In this document: piece by piece, positions 51,110 through 61,773 of the stretch
Numbering within the stretch: position 1 is the stretch's first letter
Layout of the letters: the number at the start of each line of letters is the position of its first letter
Assembly (NCBI RefSeq): GCF_023078275.1
Contig: NC_062980.1
Coordinates: 15,766,783 to 15,830,782 of the forward strand
Length of the DNA stretch: 64,000 nucleotides
From: Leguminivora glycinivorella
Taxonomy: Eukaryota; Arthropoda; Insecta; Lepidoptera; Tortricidae
Reading direction: 5' to 3'
Notes under the pieces: model-generated
Seen by the model: only the letters and a program-made list of their open reading frames with translations
Told to the model about the DNA's origin: nothing
Database searches by the model: none
Position numbers and translations under genes: made by a program

Positions 51110-51540
51110 ATAATAATATCGTTTTCACCATGCCAACTGATAAAGGCTTACTTTGCTATTAGAAAACAGATAGCAAAATTGCATCCGCAAGAGTGCAAAG
51201 TAATTTCATACAAATTTTAACTTGAAATCTTGAGCTGGCTGGTAGAAAATTTCTACAGCGCCCAGCGCGGAAGGGGCCACTTACACCCCAGCAGGGGTGT
51301 CGAAGGACATCACAGCAGCACAGCAGGGGGCAAAGTTGTTGTTTAACCGCACGTGCTAATATTGAAGCGCGTGCAAGCGAAAGGTTCCAATTATGAACCG
51401 CGAGCGTAGCGAGCGCTTCAAAAAGTGGAATCTTGAGCGATGCGAGGGTTTCAAGGCACGAAGGTTAAACAAACTTTGCCGCCGAGTGAAACACAAAATT
51501 TTTCACCACACCAACACGAACAAAATACTGACTATAAAAC
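51110..51540. repeat. Dispersed repeat related to 8700-9075, rearranged
   Basis: The left half (gaaaacagatagcaaaattg, agagtgcaaagtaatttcat) is in the same orientation as at 8.75 kb. The right half (taaccgcacgtgctaatatt, tttgccgccgagtgaaacac, cacaccaacacgaac) is inverted relative to it. So the two modules are arranged head to head here. Non-coding. Confidence 0.6.
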
Positions 51541-51900
51541 ATCAAACTAGATCCAATCTATCAATTTATTCAATATTTATAATTCAAAATCATCATTTTA
51601 TAGGTAATTTAATGTTCTATCGCTATTCCGAATTGGTTCCACATATCCAGACTGCGTTTTGATCGGCGTGTAGCGTCAACGATTGTCATTTCGATAAGGC
51701 CTGCAGCCGGTGTATCATCGGGGCGCGCCATCCATGTGGGGCGGTCTTTATCACTTATCCACGTGGATAAGACATCTGTCACTCTCGGGGCCGCACTGAC
51801 ATACTTGCTAAAGCGTGACGGATGCTTTATCCATGTGGATAAGTTTTGATAAAATCAACGATTGACATTTCGATAAGGCCGGCAGGATTTCTTCTTAGTT
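51541..51900. repeat. Fragments of the aacgcagtctgg MITE and related repeats
   Basis: ccagactgcgttttgatcgg and agcgtcaacgattgtcattt (51650-51695) belong to the 21665 family, inverted. catttcgataaggcc occurs twice (about 51690 and 51868), and ccatgtggataag / ccacgtggataag words repeat between. No gene. Confidence 0.5.
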
Positions 51901-51930
51901 ATATCTTTCATTGATATACACACATACAGA

Positions 51931-52097
51931 TGTAGCGCGAAAAGGGTTTCCTTCGTATTTATTCGGAAACATTCGTGTTTGTCATGCTAGTTCAGTCAAT
52001 GTCAGTACATTTTGTACTGAGACTGACTGAAATAGCATGACACGTTCGTACATTTCCGTAACAATACGAAGGCAAATCTTTTGGCACTACATCTGCA
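51931..52097. mobile_element. agatgtagtg MITE, copy 3
   Basis: agatgtagcgcgaaaaggg at the left mirrors cttttggcactacatct at the right, with tttgtcatgctagttcag and tgaaatagcatgacacg mirrored about the centre. Best-preserved member of the family with 27514 and 45249. Non-coding. Confidence 0.75.
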
Positions 52098-52117
52098 CCG
52101 AAACTCACGCCTGTGTT

Positions 52118-52382
52118 GTGTGCGTAGCTGAATGCCCAAACGCTTCACGATTCCCTCACAATCAGTTCACGATTCACTCACGATTAGTTCACGATTCACT
52201 CACGATTAGTTCACGATTCGCTCACGATTAGTTCACGATTCACTCACGATTAGTTCACGATTCACTCACGATTAGTTCACGATTCGCTCACGATTAGTTC
52301 ACGATTCGCTCACGATTAGTTCACGATTCGCTCACGAATCATGAGCGTTTCGTGAAGCGTTTTTGCATTCGGCTATGCACAC
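52118..52382. mobile_element. Palindromic MITE whose loop is a 22-bp minisatellite
   Basis: gtgtgcgtagctgaatgc and aaacgcttcacga at the left mirror cgtgaagcgttttt and gcattcggctatgcacac at the right. Between them, 52145-52342 is nine units of 22 bp (tcacgattcac/gc plus tcacgattagt), each made of two similar 11-bp halves. The half-unit resembles the inner end of the arm (cttcacgattc), so the array probably grew from it. Confidence 0.85.
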
Positions 52383-53404
52383 TGTACTGTATCGTCTAAC
52401 GTGATAGTAGGTATGTTGTAGGTAGAATTATAATTGTCATTTTAATCTAGATTTACACCAAGGTCACCAAGATACCTCTTATTTAGTTTAGTTTACGTCT
52501 ACTATACTATGAGTATACAACCACAAAATGAAAAGTCAGATTTTATAAAATACTTTTAGTCCGCCTAAATATTCACTTTGAAACATTCCTGTGTATACTA
52601 GGTGCTCTCGAGACGAGACGTATAGGGAGGCATGTGGTGGGGTGGCATATATAACTTTGTGTATGCATATTTTTAGTGTTTACCTGTAGTTTCAACAGTT
52701 TTGAACACAAATAGGGATTTTACCTTTTTTATTGGTCTGCCTTTTCGAAAATGATGTCCGTGCTGTGGCCACAGGTTAATTGGTAAAAAATTGTATCAAT
52801 ATCTTGCACCGCGAGTTTTGCGAACTATACGAATTTTGTATAAGTATCTTGACTTGTACGCTAAAAACCAAACTCGACTCGAATTACATATACTTACTTT
52901 GACACGTTAAATGCGTGTAAATGTTGCGGAAAAAATACTTACCTATTATTCAATATTTTTTTATATATTTTTTACCAAACTCTTAGATGACTTTCCCTCC
53001 AGACAAGACGTTAAAAGGTTTTAATTAACTATTGCTTATTCTGAAGCACGTACTTACACAGAACAGAGTCACAGAGGTTCAAATCATTCATTACAAATGC
53101 TAATACTCTGTAGGATCTGTGGTTGTAGGCGCTTGCAAAGAACTTTCTTGTAAAGTCGAAATATATTTGTTTCGAGAAGTTGGTACATCGCGTTGACTTG
53201 TATTTTAGGCAGTCGTGCGTGTATGCTTTGAATTTACAACGCTCCAGGGAACAACTTTTACGTATAGGATTTTTTTCTATACGTATGTCTATGTTCCAAA
53301 GACTTATATATAACACATTAATAGAGAAATAAAGTCTAAGAAAATCACGAACTTACCTCGGAATTATAAAAAAGTAAAAAGAGACTAGGACAAAATATTT
53401 AGGC
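52383..53404. other. Gene-free stretch
   Basis: AT-rich DNA. A minus-strand frame at 53029-53316 is cysteine-rich but matches nothing that I recognise. A gtaagt donor-like site next to it (about 53352) is probably chance. No element boundaries seen. Confidence 0.35.
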
Positions 53405-53553
53405 TTGTGTTGTGGGTTCAGACAACGATATATATAATATATAAATACTTAAAATGAAAACATCCATGACTGAACAAATATCTGTGCTCAACATTTCGGG
53501 ACCGCGGCGCAGCAGGCAGGGTCACTACCGACTGCGCCAGACCGGTCGTCGAA
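53405..53553 (-). mobile_element. tRNA-headed SINE, internally shortened
   Basis: On the minus strand: gaccggtctggcgcagtcgg and tagtgaccctgcctgctgcg, then the sequence jumps from cggtcccg to aatgttgagcacagat, so box B and adjacent bases are deleted. The body (catggatgttttca) remains and the tail region ends near 53405. Same family as 30561, 43149 and 43548. Confidence 0.8.
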
Positions 53554-54140
53554 ATGATTGAACATTTCACAGTTGTCAATGACTCCCAGATAAGGCTGAG
53601 CCTGTATCGCATCGTGGAAGACAAGTCAGATTACGATATCAATGCGGAAAAGAAGGACACGAAAAATAGGTGCACTGAAGACATTTTTTTTCCCGATAGC
53701 CACAAATTTGTTTTATTCTCCGCTAGATGGTGCTAAATTAATTGTCAACATTAACACATGTGAAGTATGAAATTGTCAAAACAGAGGTGCAAATATTTTA
53801 ATCCTGTGACAAGAAATGGCAGTCTATGCACTATAAACTGTCATTCTCCACATAGGTACTCGGTTCCCTTTGGTCTTAAAAACTTTACCAAATGATACGA
53901 TGATTATAATTTTGAAGACACGCTCTGGTTTTAGTTTCAAATTTTAAATTAGTTTTGAATAACTTCAATCCCTTCATCCCTCAACTCAATACAGCCGCCA
54001 TTTCTCAGATTAGTTATATTATACTAGTACTGAAAATATTTACTTAACAAATCAGTTTATGTTTTGATCCGAACCGTTTCGAAAGTTATGAAACATAATA
54101 TATAATATAATTATATTGTAGACAATTGGAAAAGCGTTTT
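53554..54140. other. Gene-free stretch
   Basis: AT-rich DNA; nothing recognised. Confidence 0.3.
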
Positions 54141-54146
54141 ATAGTT

Positions 54147-54352
54147 TGACTAGTTTTTGTCCGCGGCTTTGCTCGCGTTAAATTCGAAAATGCGGAATGT
54201 TCTATCCAAACTTCCACCCTCCATTTATGTCATCTCCATCCCTTCAACTACCTCCACTTAAAAAATCACGTTAATTTGTCCTTCCGTTTTGCCGTGAAAG
54301 ACGGACAAACAGACACCCACAGTTTCCCATTTATAATATCAGTATGGATTAT
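54147..54352 (+). repeat. Dispersed repeat, tttataatatcagtatggat end
   Basis: gactagtttttgtccgcggc, tttgctcgcgttaaattcg, cttccgttttgccgtgaaag and acggacaaacagacaccc, ending tttataatatcagtatgg. I recognise the ends as those of a short lepidopteran interspersed repeat, probably a SINE-like or LINE-tail element. Non-coding. Confidence 0.55.
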
Positions 54353-54364
54353 ACTTATGAGACA

Positions 54365-54482
54365 TACTACATACATACATACATACATACAATCACGCCT
54401 GTATCCCATAAAGGGGTAGGCAGAACACATGAAACTACTAAAGCTTCAGTGCCACTCTTGGCAAATAAGGGGTTGAAAGAAA
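54365..54482 (-). mobile_element. SINE-like RTE-tail element, copy 2
   Basis: Inverted relative to 25870-25983: (catac)n-type tail, aatcacgcctgtatcccata, aaggggtaggcagaacacat and cagtgccactcttggcaaat. Nearly the same sequence as the 25.9-kb copy. A more diverged one is at 57735-57815. Confidence 0.7.
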
Positions 54483-54729
54483 ACGAAACTGTGGCATACT
54501 CTCTTTTATATTTATGAGAGTGATTTCATATTAATGTTTACCATATCGACAGAATACTCGATTAATGAAGAAGGGTACCTATGGAACTATGAAAGCATTA
54601 ATTTACTCAACAACTAAGAAAAATTGAGCCATATCTCATACACCTTTCGAATAAACTTGAGCGCATATAAAATATTTGCATTCGGTTCATATTTGGGTTA
54701 CACAAGTATGACCATGTTTCTCACTTTCG

Positions 54730-55232
54730 CACACAGCTCCTGGCTCCCTATTCGCTATCGTCGTAACCTTCATATCTTGTCTCTCTTGTGTTGCATTTTA
54801 TTTCTTCCTACAACTCCCCAGTATCTCAAGGGGCGTTTTAGTTACCTTAATTCTGTAAGGTTGTCCCGCAGTCTACTTCTGTCTGCCTCATCTTCTTCTT
54901 CAAAATTTTACAACTCCTCTTTTACCTTCAAAGCTGCTCGACTCTGGAACTCTCTACCTCCGGGCGTTAGACGGGCTTAATCTCTCTCTGTTTTTATTAA
55001 AAAAATGCTTAAAGAACATTACTTATCTCTCCCTTAGTGGTCGTATTGCTATTTTTACTCTGTGGTTGGTATGATTGCTGTATATTTTTGGTTTGTTACT
55101 ATATATCTGGCTTGTAGTATATACTATTGAAGTATGTTTATGTAAGTCTATTTATGTTCTCTTATAAATGTGTAAGTTTATTCAATTTGTGTGTTGAATA
55201 TTAAAATAATTATGATTTTTTATTTCGAAGCA
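54730..55232 (+). pseudogene. LINE C terminus and 3' UTR (L2/CR1/jockey-like)
   Basis: The frame from about 54733 reads SWLPIRYRRNLHILSLLCCI, QYLKGRFSYL, then KFYNSSFTFKAARLWNSLPP and stop at 54978. The NLHILSLL and RLWNSLP blocks are typical of LINE C termini. A 3' UTR of about 250 bp follows and ends near the next element. The 5' end is truncated. Confidence 0.7.
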
Positions 55233-55234
55233 CC

Positions 55235-57262
55235 TACTCTTTTTGATTCTTCTTCCTCCTACCCTTATCCCACGTTATGTGGGGTCGGTACAACATGTCT
55301 TCCTCTTCCATTCTCCCCTATCTTTCGTCATCTCAACACTCACATCTTTCTTTCTCATGTCCTCTTTCACACAATCCATCCATCGTTGTTTGGGTTTACC
55401 CCTCCCTCTCCATCCATCAACATTCATCTCCAACATTCTTTTGCCTATATGACACTCATCCCTCCTCATTACATGACCGTACCACGCCAACCTGCCACTA
55501 GAGATGGGTAGGGGTGAGTAAATACTGAGTATTTACCCGTAATTTACTCAAAGCACCGAGTAAATACTCGTATTTACTCATTTGGGTGAGTAGAAACTGT
55601 TACCTAAAAATAATTTATAAATGAGATTTAAGTAATTAGTCGTGTTTATTTTAACTGTGTGGACATGTTTAAATGATATTTATATTATTAGAAGCTTATG
55701 GGAGTCTTAGTTTGTCGAAAAAGAGGTAATCATTGTGAGAAAAAATAGTGATAATGTTTAGTTAGCAGTTTTGTTTTATAAAAGCAGGTATTTACAGTAA
55801 AAGTATGAGACTTAAATTAAATTGATGTTCTAGATAACGGCATGACGTTCGGAAGTGATTGTTAATGTGGCACTTACGACCTTTTATTAAGGGTTTTCTA
55901 AAGAAAACTCAAACATGGCTCAGCTGATGACGTTTAAAGTAAAAGTTTTGTGTTTTGTATTATATGGACAATAATTTGACGGTTTCTGGATATTTTTCGG
56001 ACAACGAATTCGAAAGTTATAAAGGTATAAACATTATTTCGGCCTTAATTATCGTTTTATTCCAAAACTGTTCATATTATTAAAAAACTTTTTTAGAAAC
56101 ATTCAATTAATTTTTAAAGACCTATCAGATGATGTATACACACACTGGTAATTTCTGAATTTTATTTTTGTGAAAAATAGTTACATGTATGGAGAGCACG
56201 TCTTTAAAATAAAATTCATATAAATTTGATTACTTAACTTAGTAGCCGATAACAAAATACACCACTATTTCTAATTTGTATTTCCATTTCAGCACGCTAA
56301 ATAGTTTATACCCACCAATTTGAGTAAAAACGAGTAAATACGGGTATTTTGAGTAAAAACTGAGTATTTACTCGATATTTACTCTTGAGTATTTACTCAC
56401 TACCCATCTCTACCTGCCACTCCTCATCTTTTCCGTTATAGGCGCAACTTTCAAACTTCCCCTAATATACTCATTCCTGATCCGATCCATTCTGGTCACT
56501 CCACACATCCATCTCAACATTCTCATTTCCGCTACCTGCACTCTCCTTTCATCCTCCACCTTTGTCGCCCAGCATTCAGATCCATACAATACAACAGGCC
56601 TCACAATCGTCTTATAGATTTTCCCCTTAAGTTTAAGGGGCATCCGTCGATCGCATGTTGTCCCTGAGACCTGTCGCCATTTCATACATCCCGCATTTAT
56701 TCTATTTTTCACGTCACGGTCGATGCTTCCGTCATTTTGGAATAATGACCCAAGGTACCGGAAGTCGGAGCAGACTGGTAGGTATACACCATCTAAGGCA
56801 ATAGGGAAAAAACTGGATAGACCACCGAAATCGCAGAACATCTGTTCAGTTTTGGTTCTGCTGATTTTCAGTCCCACACTTTCCAGTCTTTCTTGCCATT
56901 TTCCCAGTCTGCTCTGGACCTCAAGTGCATTTTCCCCAACAAGAACAATGTCATCGGCAAACAGCATACACCAGGGTGCTTCCTCCTGTATGTCCGATGT
57001 CAGAGCATCCATAACCAGGAGGAACAAATACGGACTTAAAGCCGACCCCTGGTGTAGACCTACCGCCACATTGAATTTGTCGGTGACTCCAGCTTCAGAC
57101 CTGACGTGAGTACTAGCTCTATCATACATCGCCTGAACAAGCCGCACATACTTCTCTGGCACTCCCTTCTCTCTCATACACCACCACAGAACCTTACGCG
57201 GAACTCTATCGTATGCCTTTTCCAGATCCACGAACACCATGTGCAAGTTCTTTTTGGCTTTT
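55235..57262 (-). pseudogene. RTE-clade LINE reverse transcriptase, split by a hAT MITE
   Basis: On the minus strand, 57262-56413 and 55498-55275 are one reading frame. RT motifs: VFVDLEKAYDRVPR (A), LHQGSALSPYLFLLVMDAL (B), WCMLFADDIVLVGE (C), LKISRTKTEQM (D) and RYLGSLFQNDG (E). The C-terminal part has LYGSECWATKVEDE, MLRWMCGVTRMDRI and, beyond the insertion, AWYGHVMRRDECHIGKRML and RGKPKQRWMDCVKED, ending CCTDPT stop. The 5' end is truncated before the endonuclease. Frames on both sides of the MITE are open, so the copy was intact over this span before insertion. 3' end near 55235. Confidence 0.88.
55499..56412. mobile_element. 914-bp hAT MITE with perfect ends and 8-bp target duplication
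   Basis: tagagatgggta at 55499 and tacccatctcta ending 56412 are exact inverted repeats. cctgccac flanks at 55491-55498 and 56413-56420. Subterminal gagtaaatac/gtatttactc words repeat many times at both ends, probably transposase-binding repeats. The AT-rich middle (55600-56300) has no transposase. It sits in an RTE ORF on either side. Confidence 0.95.
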
Positions 57263-57455
57263 ATTTTTGATTATGTTTTTTTATTTCCGCTACCCAAAGG
57301 TTGTCTGGCAGAGATCGCTCTTTAGCGATAAGACCGCCTGTTGTCTGCCTCTATTTAAAATCATTTGTTTTGTCTCCACTGTATATTTTTGTGTACATCT
57401 TTTGCTGAGGTGTGCCAATAAAGAGTATTCTATCTATCTATCTATCTACCTTTAA
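57263..57455 (+). mobile_element. LINE 3' terminal region with (TCTA)n tail
   Basis: ttccgctacccaaaggttgt, ctggcagagatcgctcttta, gcgataagaccgcctgttgt and caataaagagtattc, then (tcta)n at 57430-57447. I recognise it as the conserved 3' end of a lepidopteran LINE, with aataaa and a microsatellite tail. It lies directly at the 5' truncation point of the RTE copy. Confidence 0.65.
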
Positions 57456-57998
57456 GTGGATATTTAATATCACTTAGGAAAACTTATGACATTATGTTAT
57501 AAATGGTTTGTACTTCAAATTGTAATCCTCTTTATTGACTTGCAATAGTCCAGTTATTCCTAACATTAGATTATTGATAGGACAGATGAATGTGAACTTT
57601 ACATGACTCACAATTCTTAATTAGTTGAGTTAGTGCTGTCGCTATGTTTGTTTCCATAGACTTTAATAATATTGATGTGGCTTTGCGTTTCGTATTTGAT
57701 GATGGAAATAAAATATCTACATAATATTTACTACATACATAGGAATTCACGTCTGTATTCTCGTAAGGAGTAGGCAGAGCACATAAAAGTGCTCCTCTTG
57801 GCAATTAAGGGGTTGAGGGGTTATTGCCAGCCTTCGCCGCAATTGAACCAATATCCTACAGTCGACTTCTACGACACCCACAGGAAGAAATGGAATGGTA
57901 AAAATCTGGACCCCTCAACAATGTATTATTAGCTATTGGATATCTATTTTTTTTATCTTCATTTAATTTTTGAAAGTGGTTTTGATATAATAATAAAA
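57456..57998. other. Gene-free stretch with repeat fragments
   Basis: 57735-57815 is a diverged inverted RTE-tail element (cataggaattcacgtctgta, gtaggcagagcacat). About 57836-57905 (ttcgccgcaattgaacc, cgacttctacgacaccc) is another common dispersed fragment. No gene. Confidence 0.45.
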
Positions 57999-57999
57999 T

Positions 58000-58118
58000 A
58001 ATAATGATAAATATTGGGGACACCTTACACAGATCAACTTAGCCCCAAACTAAGCAAAGCTTGTACTATGGGTGCTAAGCGATGATATACATACTTAGAT
58101 AGATAAATACTATACTTA
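58000..58118 (-). mobile_element. SINE subfamily A 3' portion
   Basis: ggacaccttacacagatcaa, cttagccccaaactaagcaa and tgctaagcgatgatatacat match the 3' part of the SINE at 43149. The head is missing, cut off by the RTE fragment that begins about 58119. Confidence 0.75.
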
Positions 58119-58632
58119 TATATCAATAAACTTGCAGACATTCTCAAACCCGTTGACATTCCACAATGCTTGAAAACTCGCCTCTTTAATCAATGTGTCC
58201 TGCCCACCATGACCTACGGTGCCGAGACATGGACGCTCACTAAGAAGGCTGTGCATATGGTACGAGTAGCACAGAGAGCCATGGAGCGCGCTATGCTCGG
58301 TATCAAGATGCAAGATCGAGTGAGGAATACCGAGATCCGTCGTCGCACCAAGGTGCAAGACGTGGGTTTCGTTATTACCAAACTACTTAAAGTGGAGTTG
58401 GGACATGTTGCTAGGCAGAGTGATAGCAGGTGGACTAAAATGTTAACGGAGTGGTGGCCGCTTACAAATGGAAGGAATGCCCAGCATCCGTTGGCTCGTT
58501 GGGTCGATGACATCCGGAAGATAGCGGGTCACAACTGGATGAGACTAGGGAAGGACCGGGAAAAGTGGCGTACTAGAAGAGAGGCCTATGCTCAGCAGTG
58601 GGCGATAAAGGGCTGATATGATGATGATGATA
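58119..58632 (+). pseudogene. RTE/BovB-like LINE, C-terminal fragment
   Basis: From about 58125: KLADILKPVDIPQCLKTRLF, then LPTMTYGAETWTLTK, RAMERAMLGIKMQDRVRNTE, VDDIRKIAGHNWMRLGKDRE and AYAQQWAIKG stop (58616). This is the classic C terminus of BovB-type RTE elements, about 165 residues and uninterrupted. A tgatatgatgatgatgat tail follows at once. 5'-truncated; it looks fairly young because the frame is open. Confidence 0.85.
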
Positions 58633-59895
58633 CTTATATATGTCATAGTAAAATTGTAAAAACCGTTAGTTTATAATTTCACTAGCGAGATTATGAACTA
58701 ACGAAATATTGTGAACCGTAACTTACAGTTCACAATTTGACGGATCATTTTTACGTTAGATTGTAATCTAACGAAGCGAAACCGTCAAATTTTAAACTGT
58801 CATGGCGTCAGAACGAAGCTAGCGCTCTGATTGGTCAGTTTTATAGTAGATCGTTCGGTGGCCATAAGTAGAGTGACTGACACAAATAGACACTGCAATT
58901 ACAGATGTCAATCAAAAACCTCATTAAACTTTTATCATCAACATTCGACATATTGTTTAAGGAAACGGTCAAAGTTGCCAGAGAAACAAAATTGTTAGTT
59001 ACTTTGCTTGTTATGTGGCGGCTTAATTGGTATATTTCTTGTTGATTTAATATTCAGTTTTCGAAAAAAAAACCGTTAGTTTATAATCTTTCTAGTGAAA
59101 TTATGGACTGACGAGTTATGGTAAAACTGTGCTCCTTCATATCCAATATTTGTTTGTCCAAATTTTTCTCTTTTTCGGATCGCCTGTTCTGTTCCTCGAC
59201 CTATATCATCTATGAGGTTTGTGTGTCCCGTTAATAACTATTTTTCGTCGTTTTTTTTTATTAATTAAGTACTGTCCTTTTCACCACAGTACCCAACTCC
59301 ATAGCACTTATGTGCTTGATTATTTTAACTCCGTAATATTGTAGCCGTAATGTAGCAATGACCCATCGATCATTTTGAAGCGGGTAAGCTATAAATCCAG
59401 GGTTCTATTGACAGAGCGTAGTTCCATCGATAACGTGAAGAAATGTAACGTTTTCTTCACTAATATCCGGGAATATAGGACAAATCTGTTAGCCAGAGGT
59501 ATGATTTATTGGTTTTGGTGTAAGACGCTTTCGGACCTTGGTAGTTATTAGTTATTAGAGAATTTACACATTATCCAATCCGATACCAGATGTAGGAAGG
59601 ATGTAAAATGTAAATTACATGTATTGAATAAATCATTTTTAATGTGTTACTAAAAAACGTCATGAACGCAAAAAAGGCGGACTTGATTCCAACGACACTT
59701 TTGTGTGTTTAATTTTGATAATAAATAAGCGCCTTCCTTTTTTGCAATTAAATAACCTCGTAAGGCCCAATGTACATTACAATGTACATAGTTGTTGCAA
59801 TCTAATTTGAATCTTTCATGAACCGAACAAAGTACTTAGCATTTCTTTTGTTTCATTGGTTTTTGAAACAAACGAAATTTTTACCAATTTACTTT
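58633..59895. other. Gene-free stretch with a MITE-like direct repeat
   Basis: accgttagtttataat occurs at about 58660 and 59071, with actagcgagattatgaacta / tctagtgaaattatggact following, so the same repeat end is present twice. attgtgaaccgtaacttacag near 58709 is a small hairpin. The rest, to 59895, is AT-rich without genes. Confidence 0.45.
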
Positions 59896-59954
59896 TTAAC
59901 CCCCGACGCAAAAACGAAGGGGTGTTATAAGTTTGACGTATCTGTCTGTGTGTA

Positions 59955-60001
<47 letters not shown>

Positions 60002-60176
60002 GTGTGTGTCTGTCTGTGGCATCGTAGCTCTCGAACGGATGAACCGATTTTGATTTAATTTTTTTGTCTGAAAGCTGAGTTAGTCGGGAGTGTTCTTAGC
60101 CATGTTTCATGAAAATCGGTCCACTAGGTCGCGGTCGGGGGTTTTTCAAAATTTTAATTTTGTGGTTAGGTTATTA
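59896..60176 (-). repeat. aacccccgac repeat, copy 4
   Basis: Inverted: taacccccgacgcaaaaacg, ctgtctgtctg tracts, ggcatcgtagctctcgaacg, gaaaatcggtccactaggtc and ttttaattttgtggttagg. Complete at both ends like 50440. Non-coding. Confidence 0.7.
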
Positions 60177-60343
60177 AACAGAGTTCAAATCAAAAGTAGG
60201 AAAACTAACTATGGTGGGCCTTACGAGATTATAATAGTTATGTTATATGCGCCTTTCAATATCCGATCATCCGAGCATACGATATTTTTTAGTGATTTAG
60301 GAACCCTTGCCGGCTGTCAGACTATAATAATAATGTATATACT
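60177..60343. other. Unassigned stretch
   Basis: No recognised feature before the LINE truncation point. Confidence 0.3.
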
Positions 60344-61156
60344 GTGTTACTAAGTACTGCGGACCGCAGGGCGGTATGGGAGAGCAAGCAGCTACACGGG
60401 CGGTTCTACAAGGCCCTCACGGGACCCGATGTAGATCTGCTCGCATCGGTGAACTGGTTACGTTTCGGGGACCTCTTCGGAGAAACCGAGGGTTTTGCCT
60501 GTGCAATTGCCGACGAAGTTATGATGACAAACAACTACCGGAAATATATCCTGAAGGACGGTACGGTCGACATTTGTCGGGCATGCCGCCGTCCCGGAGA
60601 GTCACTCAGGCATATTATCTCCGGTTGTTCTCATCTAGCTAACGGTGAGTACTTGCACAGGCATAATCTCGTAGCCAGGATCATTCACCAGCAGCTTGCT
60701 CTTCAATACGGGCTTGTGGACCGCGATGTACCGTACTACAAGTACATATCTGCGCCAGTTCTCGAAAATGGTCGTGCCACGCTCTATTGGGATCGATCTA
60801 TTATCACTGACAGGACTATTGTAGCCAATAAGCCTGACATTGTCATAATAGATCGATCGCAACGCCGGGCCGTGCTCGTCGACATCATCATCCCCCATGA
60901 TGAGAATCTCGTGAAAGCCGAGAAGGACAAGTCCAGTAAGTACCTAGACTTGGCTTACGAGATAACCGCCATGTGGGATGTTGATTCGACGATCATTGTC
61001 CCGATAGTCGTTTCAGCGAACGGTCTCATAGCGAAAAGTCTCGACCAACATCTCGAGAGACTCTCGCTAGGTGGTTGGATCAAGGGTCAGATGCAGAAGG
61101 CGGTGATCTTGGACACGGCGCGGATAGTCCGACGGTTCCTCTCTCTGCAGCCCTAA
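60344..61156 (+). pseudogene. R4/Dong-like LINE: zinc motif and restriction-like endonuclease, 5'-truncated
   Basis: 270 open codons. Early part: QLHGRFYKALTGPDVD and WLRFGDLFGETEGFACAIAD. Zinc motif CRACRRPGESLRHIISGC (C-x2-C-x8-H-x4-C), then LHRHNLVARIIHQQLALQYG and YWDRSIITDRTIVANKPDIV. The endonuclease signature KPDIVIIDRSQ ... LVDIIIPHDEN and KSSKYLDLAYEI fits KPD...D...K. It cuts target DNA in related elements. The RT upstream is absent, so the copy is 5'-truncated and cannot move; no ATG start is required. Stop at 61154. The frame is fully open, suggesting recent insertion. Confidence 0.82.
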
Positions 61157-61330
61157 CCACCGGCAGCTTGGGCCCTGCCCCGCTGCTGGCGGCACCCTAG
61201 GTTAGGTTTTTTATAATGTGTTTATATGTTTTATATTGTTTTGTAAGTGTTTTATTTTATTTTACTTTTATACTCATATTGTAAAAAACCTAATCTAAGA
61301 AAAGAGATAAATAAAGGAGATAATAATGTA
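61157..61330 (+). mobile_element. 3' UTR of the R4-like LINE
   Basis: cggcagcttgggccctgccc, tggcggcaccctaggttagg, T-rich sequence with tgttttattttattttactt, then gagataaataaaggagat. The end is near 61330. No target duplication could be matched because the 5' flank is unclear. Confidence 0.6.
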
Positions 61331-61773
61331 TGTACAATATATTAGACCCCGAGCCACATACAGGTTTCCATGACTAATCGCCTCCATGCCAATACTTTGT
61401 ACAGTGGTTAACGGCCATGAATGAACCCTAGTGGAAGTCAGCTGCTGCCGCTTTCTTGGTGGGATGAGGAATGGTGTGGGTGGCTGCTATACGTAAAAAA
61501 CTTAATTTAGTAGTAAACGTTTCATAGGTACCTACTTTATCAGGTCATAGTTAAGATGCTATTAGTGCGCATGATCGCTGAAACAGTATAATGGGAAAGG
61601 GGAGAGGGTGGCGACAAAGATGACCTCCTTAATATTTGGGATATCGGTCCTTCATCCGATGTCGGATCGGATAAATGTGAAAACACTCTTAGAGTATTGG
61701 CTGAGTGCGTAAGATAAAATTGATGAGGGTATTGGAGTGATTTAAATGTGAACTCGCGTGGGCTCAAGGCCTC
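61331..61773. other. Unassigned stretch
   Basis: Mixed DNA with no gene recognised. It immediately precedes the TTAA of the piggyBac element. Confidence 0.3.

Noticed and set aside
52145..52342. Regular repeats resembling a CRISPR array
   Set aside because: Units are contiguous 22-bp tandem repeats without unique spacers, in a eukaryotic MITE.
53029..53316. Cysteine-rich minus-strand frame as a small secreted peptide
   Set aside because: No signal peptide, no ATG-supported gene structure, no recognised family; AT-rich chance frame is more likely.
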